Source: an uncultured Bacillota bacterium (GTDB lineage: Bacteria; Bacillota_I; Bacilli_A; RF39; UBA660). Taken from it: a stretch of 47,404 bases of DNA. The DNA lies in NCBI GenBank assembly GCA_905205665.1, contig CAJLEF010000007.1, forward strand, positions 1 through 47,404, read 5' to 3'. The notes under the pieces were generated by a model, which saw only the letters and a program-made list of their open reading frames with translations, made no database searches and was not told the origin of the DNA. A program made the translations under genes and the position numbers. Of this stretch, positions 41,931 through 47,404 are shown in pieces; position 1 is the stretch's first letter; every line of letters starts with the position of its first letter.

Positions 41931-43474
41931 TTTTTCTTTCTCTTTTTCTTTTTATCATCTTCAAAAATATCATACATTTCTGTTTCTTCTACTTCTTCTT
42001 TTTTCTTTGCCATTTCTTTTTGGGTATTTTTAATAGACTTTTCATAATTTTCAATAATACTGGTGGCATCATTTACTTTAGATAAAATATCATCTTTGTT
42101 TTGAGAATTTGCTTTAGTAGTTTTTTTATCTGTTGTATCTTTTTTTATTTCCGCAGGTTCTTCTTTCTTTGATTTATTTTTCTTTACTTTATTTTCATCC
42201 TTTTCCTCTTTGACTGGTGGTAATGGTTCTGTAATAATTACTTTTTTCTTTTTACTTTTCTTTAAAAGAACAATCATTAATAAAAGAAGTAAGAAAATAA
42301 GTCCTCCAGCCATATATAAAATAACATTTTTATATTTTAATAATTCTTCTTTAACAGTTAAAAGCATTTTATCATTATAAATTACATAAGAATTTTCTTC
42401 TTTATCATATAGATAATAGTTTTCTTTACCTGTAACAATATTCATGGCATAAATAAGGGTTAGACTACCATCTTCACTTTGTAAAGCCTCATAAGTTTCA
42501 TTATTAATTTTTATCGCTGTTTTTTGAAAGCCTTCTTTTTCATTAGGAATATTTTTAATATAAAGAATAAGTTGATCAGATTTATTTTCATTATATAATG
42601 TGTAAGTGTTTTTTGTTTCATCATAAATGGCATAAGAAACATCACCTTTACTATCTTTTAAAGGAACTAAAGTAAACCCTGTTGTTTCACTATAAAAAGC
42701 AGGAATATCAAAATTACTAATTTTTATTGTTTTAGCTTCATAGCCAGATGGTGTCTCTAAGTTTTTAGCATTTTTAACAACTACATATTCAGAATCATTA
42801 ATTTTAACATTAATCGGATTATCATCTTTTACATTAACGATAACTTTATATATTCTTTCACTACCTGTTTCACTTAAAACTTTTATTTCAAAAGTATTAA
42901 CACCTTCATTAACTTCTACCTCGCCCGTTCCACTAACGGTAGCATAACTGCTTTCCTTTGTTGCATCTATTTTCACTTTATTTACCGTAGAAGGAACACT
43001 AACAGTATATTCTAAAGTATCTTTATTAAAGGTTGGTGAAAGAGCATATTCGCCTACTTGAATGCTTTTCAAATAATTATTGGTATCTTTTTCTCTTGGA
43101 GCGGTAACCGTGACAATTTTACTTGTATTGACATTAATCGTGTCAATTTTATCAGAATTAACAGAACTTACATTACCCGTTACAGAAAAACCAATTTGTC
43201 CTACTGAAGTAGAAGTACATGTAACAGATAATGTTTTATTAATATTGGTACCTGTTCCTGAGTCTCCTGTGCCATTATCTCCTAAAGAACAATTAGAAGT
43301 AGCGCCATAGCCATTTCCTTGTAAAGACCAAGCCCCTACGCCTTGCATATTAATATAAAAAGTAACGCGATTACCTGCTTCTATATAATTAGCAGAAGAA
43401 GTAACATTAACGCTTGCAGCATGAACATTTAACCCTATCACGCAAGGGATTAAAAGTAATAATTTCTTTTTCAT
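41927..43474 (-). CDS. Anchored Ig-like/cadherin-like surface protein
   Basis: 515 residues. A signal peptide of about 19 residues is followed by a beta-rich N-terminal domain (about 20-125) with cysteines at NCSLGD and VTCTST. A cadherin-like beta-sandwich (PF12733 type, about 133-217: LKSIQVGEYALSPTFNKDTL and EYTVSVPS, ending IYKVIVNV) and a further beta region follow. One helix near 387-405 crosses the membrane, then a lysine- and glutamate-rich cytoplasmic tail of about 110 residues. A cytoplasmic coiled tail on an adhesin-like protein suggests signalling or anchoring inside. It follows the glucosaminidase by 11 bases, with AAAGGA before the ATG. Confidence 0.8.
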   Translation of the reverse strand: MKKKLLLLIPCVIGLNVHAASVNVTSSANYIEAGNRVTFYINMQGVGAWSLQGNGYGATSNCSLGDNGTGDSGTGTNINKTLSVTCTSTSVGQIGFSVTGNVSSVNSDKIDTINVNTSKIVTVTAPREKDTNNYLKSIQVGEYALSPTFNKDTLEYTVSVPSTVNKVKIDATKESSYATVSGTGEVEVNEGVNTFEIKVLSETGSERIYKVIVNVKDDNPINVKINDSEYVVVKNAKNLETPSGYEAKTIKISNFDIPAFYSETTGFTLVPLKDSKGDVSYAIYDETKNTYTLYNENKSDQLILYIKNIPNEKEGFQKTAIKINNETYEALQSEDGSLTLIYAMNIVTGKENYYLYDKEENSYVIYNDKMLLTVKEELLKYKNVILYMAGGLIFLLLLLMIVLLKKSKKKKVIITEPLPPVKEEKDENKVKKNKSKKEEPAEIKKDTTDKKTTKANSQNKDDILSKVNDATSIIENYEKSIKNTQKEMAKKKEEVEETEMYDIFEDDKKKKRKKK

Positions 43475-43485
43475 AAAATTCCTTT

Positions 43486-45282
43486 CTAAGCTTGATTTAT
43501 GCCTTTTTTACCTAATAAATATTGTCTTAAACGAAGTAAGTCGGAAGAATTCGCAGCACCACTTGTTGTATAAACATGAGAAGCCTCTAAATAAGCCCCT
43601 GTCAAAGTAACTTTTTTAAGTAAAACTTGACGCATACGAAGTAAATCAGCTGAATTAATTTCCCCATCTCCTGTTAAGTCACCGTAAATAACAACTTTTC
43701 TTGATTCGCCATTACTAAAGGTAATAATATCACCAGTATGAACTTTTTCAGAATCACCTACTAAAGAGCCATTATTTCTTTTAATAGTAACTTCACTAGC
43801 AATTGTTTTACTCTTTAAACTACCGGCTGTAACATTAAGTGAAAGATTAGTCACAAATTCCCCTTTTTGATTTAAGCCCATGTTAGATAAATGAGTACTT
43901 ACTGGTGTTACTACTGGAACAACATCTTCTTTCTTGTCATCATCTTTTTTGTTGTCGTCTTTACCAGTATTATTATTATTGTTGTTACTTCCTATATTAC
44001 CAGCATATACTCCTTCACTATTTTTACTTGCTCCATTTGAGGCATAAACTAAACCAGCTTTAGCAGGATTTTCAGCCGAAGAATACGCACCAATATTATA
44101 GAAATTATAAAATCCTTCATATATTTGGCCTTTATATTCAAAACGATTACCACTTGTTACTAACCCAATCGTGCTACCTACTTCTTGTCTAGATAAAGAC
44201 GCGAGATAAATAGGACTAACATTATATGTTTTACCTGCTTCAATAAACATACTACTATAACTTATATTATCCACATTATCTTTTCCTGTCATAAATGTTC
44301 CCTTTAAAACACTTAAAACCATACTTTCAGTATAATAATCTGTATAACTTAAATCTTCAAACATCAAAATGCTATCCGCCATTAAAAAGTTACGAGGATC
44401 TAAAAAGTATTCCACTGTTTGAGTATTAGCAATATACCAACTGCCTTCGGTATTTTGTAAGGGTCTTTCAAAACATTCCGTACAACTGCTGATTGAACCA
44501 ACCAATTTTTCTCTTTGAACAGATGTATTAAAATCAAGATTTGTTTTTAAACTTGAAAAAGTCCAATTAGGATATTGTTCATGTAAACTACGAAGCCATT
44601 TTTTATAAGTTTCATCAAAACCTTCTTTATTTAAAGTTTCTTCAAAAGAAGCATCCTTAACCTCACTGGTACCTCCAACTTCTTTGCCCGTTCTAGGATG
44701 AGTGGTATACTCTGGCATATTATTATAAATAGGAATGGTAAAATGAAGAGCTAAAGATAACAAACCATTTTCTTTATAACTACGATAACTAGAAGCTGCT
44801 TCATGCATTGGAGCTGCTAAATTAGCCATATATTGATGCGTATAAACACTATAACTACCACTTGGATTCACATTATATTTTTTTAAATAACTTGTGTATT
44901 GACCAGCAGAGATATAATCATTAGCGATAAAAGACGCTCCACCTAATATGGCTTTCTTAGGACTTGTCCAAGGTAAATTATAATTACTAATAATACCTAT
45001 TTCTGGAACATTAACATAGGCAGCACATACATAACCATTTTTTCCATTAAAACTGCCTTTATACCAACCAGCCGTACATCCTATTCCTTGATGAAGAGTA
45101 GTACTTTCTAAAGTGATTTGATTATTACGATAAAGATAAGTCACAATAGGATTATTTGTTCCTGCCCCAGATCTAAAAGATACTTCATTACCGGTCACCG
45201 TGGCAACGGTTGCTGCTGATACCTTGATACATCCCAAAAAAAGACATAATAATAAACTAAATATTATTTTTCTATAAGACAT
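43486..45282 (-). CDS. Secreted glucosaminidase, permuted, with SH3b and dockerin-like end
   Basis: 598 residues: signal peptide (1-23), SH3b (about 25-95), a glucosaminidase in two blocks, an Asn/Asp/Lys linker (about 433-455), a beta domain and dockerin-like repeats (GDLTGDGEINSADLLRMRQ, then SGAANSSDLLRLRQYLLG). The block LPWTSPKKAILGGASFI to FTIPIYNNMPEY (about 103-192), normally the C-terminal part of this enzyme type, comes before LRSLHEQYPNWTFSSLKT, YFLDPRNFL, SLSRQEVGS (catalytic Glu near 368) and YNFYNIGAY. So the order is swapped. It would cut N-acetylglucosamine bonds in peptidoglycan. The site AAAGGAGGG is strong. First of a three-gene operon. Confidence 0.85.
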   Translation of the reverse strand: MSYRKIIFSLLLCLFLGCIKVSAATVATVTGNEVSFRSGAGTNNPIVTYLYRNNQITLESTTLHQGIGCTAGWYKGSFNGKNGYVCAAYVNVPEIGIISNYNLPWTSPKKAILGGASFIANDYISAGQYTSYLKKYNVNPSGSYSVYTHQYMANLAAPMHEAASSYRSYKENGLLSLALHFTIPIYNNMPEYTTHPRTGKEVGGTSEVKDASFEETLNKEGFDETYKKWLRSLHEQYPNWTFSSLKTNLDFNTSVQREKLVGSISSCTECFERPLQNTEGSWYIANTQTVEYFLDPRNFLMADSILMFEDLSYTDYYTESMVLSVLKGTFMTGKDNVDNISYSSMFIEAGKTYNVSPIYLASLSRQEVGSTIGLVTSGNRFEYKGQIYEGFYNFYNIGAYSSAENPAKAGLVYASNGASKNSEGVYAGNIGSNNNNNNTGKDDNKKDDDKKEDVVPVVTPVSTHLSNMGLNQKGEFVTNLSLNVTAGSLKSKTIASEVTIKRNNGSLVGDSEKVHTGDIITFSNGESRKVVIYGDLTGDGEINSADLLRMRQVLLKKVTLTGAYLEASHVYTTSGAANSSDLLRLRQYLLGKKGINQA

Positions 45283-45309
45283 GTTGCTACCCTCCTTTTA
45301 TTCATAATC

Positions 45310-45338
45310 ATTATACCAAAATTTTGTCGAAAAAGGAA
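45310..45338 (-). promoter_or_regulatory. Promoter of the glucosaminidase operon
   Basis: Minus strand TTCCTT (45333-45338), 17-bp spacer ending TGG (extended -10), TATAAT (45310-45315). Confidence 0.5.
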
Positions 45339-45375
45339 AAGTCTAGCCTTTTTTATGTAAATAAACTATCAAATA

Positions 45376-45404
45376 TTGAGATTTTTAATATTTTAGTTTA
45401 TAAT
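45376..45404 (+). promoter_or_regulatory. Promoter of the LCP gene
   Basis: TTGAGA (45376-45381), 17-bp spacer, TATAAT (45399-45404). Divergent from the glucosaminidase promoter. Confidence 0.65.
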
Positions 45405-45444
45405 CAAAGTAGAATAAAAGGAAGCGGAAGAAAGGTTGTGTTAC

Positions 45445-47388
45445 ATGAAATCACTCATAAATAAACTTAAAAATGCCAATAAAGGAATGCTATTTTTTTA
45501 TTTTATTTCTTTAACTAGTTACTTAGTATGCTATGTTCTTATTTTTAAAAGTCTTCTTCATTTAGAAGGAATTGAAACATTAATAAGAATTCTTGTCTTA
45601 GGACTGTTTGGTCTATTTGTACTTATTTATCTTATTTTTGGTTTTAAAACATTAATTAAAAAGAAAAAAATATGGTTTACTATTTTAACTATTTTTACCA
45701 TTATATTTGCTGTAATTTTTGGAGTTAGTTCTCATTATATTGATTTTGTTTATCAAAAAATAGAAAACTTTGTAACTAAAGACACAAGCACTTATACAAC
45801 CGTTTTAATTGGTTTAAAAGGAACTGAGTTAACAAATGATAGTAAAATCGGCATGATTACTGATGAAACTGATCGAACAGGCTATATTTTACCATTAGAA
45901 TTAATGAAGAAAGAAAACATGAAACAAGAAATTTCTTACTATGGTAATTATACCGAACTATTAAAGGCTCTTTACAATAAAGAAGTAGATGCGATTTTTA
46001 TTACGAAAGATTACCCTATCTTATATCGTAATGAAGAAAAATATCAAAACATTGCTAGTGAAACAGAAATTTTAAAGGAATACTCTAAAGAAATGAAAAC
46101 AGAAGAAAGTGAACTTTTAGCTTCTACGAAAAGTTTAACCGAACCTTTCACTGTTTTATTCTTAGGCGTTGACTCTGAAAGTAAAGATGGCTTAGATGCA
46201 AACGCGGCTTTTAATGGGGACACCTTAATGCTTGTTACTTTTAATCCTAAAACGTTAACTGCAACCATGCTTAGTTTCCCAAGAGATACTTATGTTCCTA
46301 TTTATAGTAGTAGTGATAGAATGCTTTATCAAAATAAAATTAATGCCTCTGCTGCTTATGGTACAGCAAGTACTGTTAACACGATTGAACACTTAACCGG
46401 TATTAATATTGATTATTTTGTCAAGGTAAATTTCCAAGGTGTTATTGACCTTGTAAATACTTTAGGTGGTATTGATGTTGATGTGGAACAACCTACTTAT
46501 TCTTATTATGTAAGTATCTATGGTGAAGGAAGACTTTGTGAAAGTAACTCTTTACGTTCAACTCTTCCATCTGATTTAGTATGTATGAATACAGGAATGC
46601 AACATTTAAACGGTGAACAAGCCCTAGCTTATTCTCGTAACCGTTATGGCTTTATTAATGGCGATTTAGACCGTAATCGTCATCAACAACAAGTAATTGA
46701 AGCTGTAGCTAAACAACTAATGAAATCCTCTAATTTAAGTACTTTTGAAAACTTATTAGATACAATTAGTAAAAATATTGCTACAAACATGAAAACAAAT
46801 CAAATCTTATCCTTTTATCAATCTATTAAAGGAATGTTAGGTAAAGCTTTAAATGGCGAAGATTTTATTAGTATTCAAAAACTTGCTTTACAAACATTTT
46901 ATTTTACAAATCCTTATGGTTTATCTTGTGTGGGCTACTACCAAGGAAGTCTAGATACGGTAGTTAAATCAATGAAAGAAAATCTAGGACTAATAGAAAT
47001 AGAAACTATTAAAACATTTTCATATGATTATTCGGAAGACTATGAGATAACTTCTGAAATTATTGGAACCGGTATTTATTCAGGTGGTAAAGTTCCTGAT
47101 AGTTCTATTACCAACACAAAAAAACCAGAACCTAGTGATAACGACAATAACAATGATGATAATACTGACGATAATACGATGGATGATAATGGCAGCGACA
47201 ATACAAATAATAATAATCCTGAAGAAGGAAAAGATGATAATACAGATACTGGCAATGACAATAATACAACAACGGATAATAAAGACAATACAAAAGAACC
47301 AGAAACACCAACAGATAAAGATGAAAAAAAGGATGAAACTATTGTTCCTGGTACACCTACAACGGAAGAAACAGAAGAAGGGCTTTAG
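45445..47388 (+). CDS. LytR-CpsA-Psr (LCP) cell-wall polymer ligase
   Basis: 647 residues. Three N-terminal membrane helices (about 14-38, 44-69, 76-98) are followed by an outside region with a small alpha/beta module (about 115-215: GYILPLELMKKENM, LLKALYNKEVDAIFI), then the LCP core: FLGVDSESKDG, NGDTLMLVTFNPKT, ATMLSFPRDTYVPI and DLDRNRHQQQVIEA with the conserved Asp and Arg residues. It attaches polymer from undecaprenyl carrier to peptidoglycan. A hydrophilic Asn/Asp/Thr-rich tail (about 555-647) is probably wall-spanning. The extra module before the LCP core resembles part of a solute-binding fold. The start is the ATG after AAAGG; a TTG lies nine bases upstream. Confidence 0.92.
   Translation: MKSLINKLKNANKGMLFFYFISLTSYLVCYVLIFKSLLHLEGIETLIRILVLGLFGLFVLIYLIFGFKTLIKKKKIWFTILTIFTIIFAVIFGVSSHYIDFVYQKIENFVTKDTSTYTTVLIGLKGTELTNDSKIGMITDETDRTGYILPLELMKKENMKQEISYYGNYTELLKALYNKEVDAIFITKDYPILYRNEEKYQNIASETEILKEYSKEMKTEESELLASTKSLTEPFTVLFLGVDSESKDGLDANAAFNGDTLMLVTFNPKTLTATMLSFPRDTYVPIYSSSDRMLYQNKINASAAYGTASTVNTIEHLTGINIDYFVKVNFQGVIDLVNTLGGIDVDVEQPTYSYYVSIYGEGRLCESNSLRSTLPSDLVCMNTGMQHLNGEQALAYSRNRYGFINGDLDRNRHQQQVIEAVAKQLMKSSNLSTFENLLDTISKNIATNMKTNQILSFYQSIKGMLGKALNGEDFISIQKLALQTFYFTNPYGLSCVGYYQGSLDTVVKSMKENLGLIEIETIKTFSYDYSEDYEITSEIIGTGIYSGGKVPDSSITNTKKPEPSDNDNNNDDNTDDNTMDDNGSDNTNNNNPEEGKDDNTDTGNDNNTTTDNKDNTKEPETPTDKDEKKDETIVPGTPTTEETEEGL
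47107..47340 (+). repeat. Low-complexity Asn/Asp/Thr-coding tract
   Basis: Imperfect GATAAT and AACGAC-type triplet repeats encode the hydrophilic tail of the LCP protein. Length can change in multiples of three without a frameshift. Confidence 0.7.
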
Positions 47389-47401
47389 CTCTTTTTTTTT
47401 A
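47378..47401 (+). terminator. LCP gene terminator
   Basis: A short GGGC/GCTC stem (one G-U pair) overlaps the TAG stop, followed by nine or more T residues. Confidence 0.65.
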
Positions 47402-47404
47402 GGC

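Noticed and set aside
45330..45354. AAAAAGG/CCTTTTTT hairpin as a terminator
   Set aside because: It lies between two divergent promoters, upstream of both genes, so there is no transcript for it to stop; probably chance in A/T runs.
46044..46268. Minus-strand frame inside the LCP gene, and similar frames in many other genes
   Set aside because: Shadow of a clear coding frame on the opposite strand, with no motif or ribosome site.
47107..47340. Repeated GATAAT units as a CRISPR or tandem-repeat element
   Set aside because: Irregular triplets inside a coding tail, without spacers or a constant repeat unit.

Overview
The window comes from a low-GC Gram-positive bacterium, most likely an uncultured gut Bacilli lineage close to the Erysipelotrichales/RF39 group. 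The reasons are strong AT richness, a dnaD-nth pair, a yutI/yutH/yutD/yunB neighbourhood like that of Bacillus, S4 without a zinc knuckle, TagO and LCP envelope proteins, and GGAGG-type ribosome sites. The genetic code is standard. TGA is a real stop (dnaD, the NifU-like gene and the transglycosylase end on it) and Trp is TGG. The lineage is inferred, because no rRNA is present. Almost everything reads on the minus strand. The plus-strand genes are rpsD, the gene after it, tspO, the NifU-like gene, the ferredoxin and the LCP gene.

Layout. 0-2.4 kb: cca-dnaD-nth (tRNA CCA end, replication restart, base excision repair). 2.5-4.3 kb: a DUF4234/DUF2752 membrane pair and a C39-type cysteine peptidase. 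4.35-6.5 kb: rpsD with a long leader that can fold as a pseudoknot, then an anchored surface protein. 6.5-12.6 kb: a HerA-type ATPase, two anchored proteins of unknown function and a calcium-type P-ATPase. 12.7-18.8 kb: an alanine racemase/ATP-grasp operon, TspO and a SWIM-SNF2 helicase. 18.9-19.35 kb: five tRNA genes (Leu-Ser-fMet-Asp-Phe in transcription order) with their own promoter. 19.4-25.2 kb: S1-domain protein, NifU-like protein, a yutH/yutD/yunB block mixed with unknown proteins, and a ferredoxin. 25.3-30.4 kb: a tight seven-gene operon from an ArsC-like protein to RluB, closed by a two-way terminator.

30.4-47.4 kb is an envelope region. It holds two glycosyltransferases with an M29 aminopeptidase; a TagO-like initiator followed by one very long protein fusing GtrA, Wzy-like and GT4 parts; a free-standing Wzy-like protein and an acetyltransferase behind an anchored surface protein whose 3' end has odd composition; a three-gene operon of a glucosaminidase with dockerin-like repeats, an anchored Ig/cadherin-like protein and an HD-type (HE variant) protein; and finally an LCP protein. 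A consistent reading is a surface polysaccharide started by TagO, extended by the glycosyltransferases, polymerised by Wzy-like proteins and attached to peptidoglycan by the LCP protein.

The most interesting items are the glucosaminidase, whose two conserved halves seem to be in swapped (circularly permuted) order; the GtrA-Wzy-GT4 fusion; the GC-rich, AAC-rich 3' end of the 39.35-40.8 kb gene, which resembles a diversity-generating-retroelement variable region although no reverse transcriptase is in the window; and the rpsD leader pseudoknot. No CRISPR array, insertion sequence, prophage or rRNA was seen. Many start codons were moved inward from the longest possible reading frame where a ribosome site pointed to an inner ATG.
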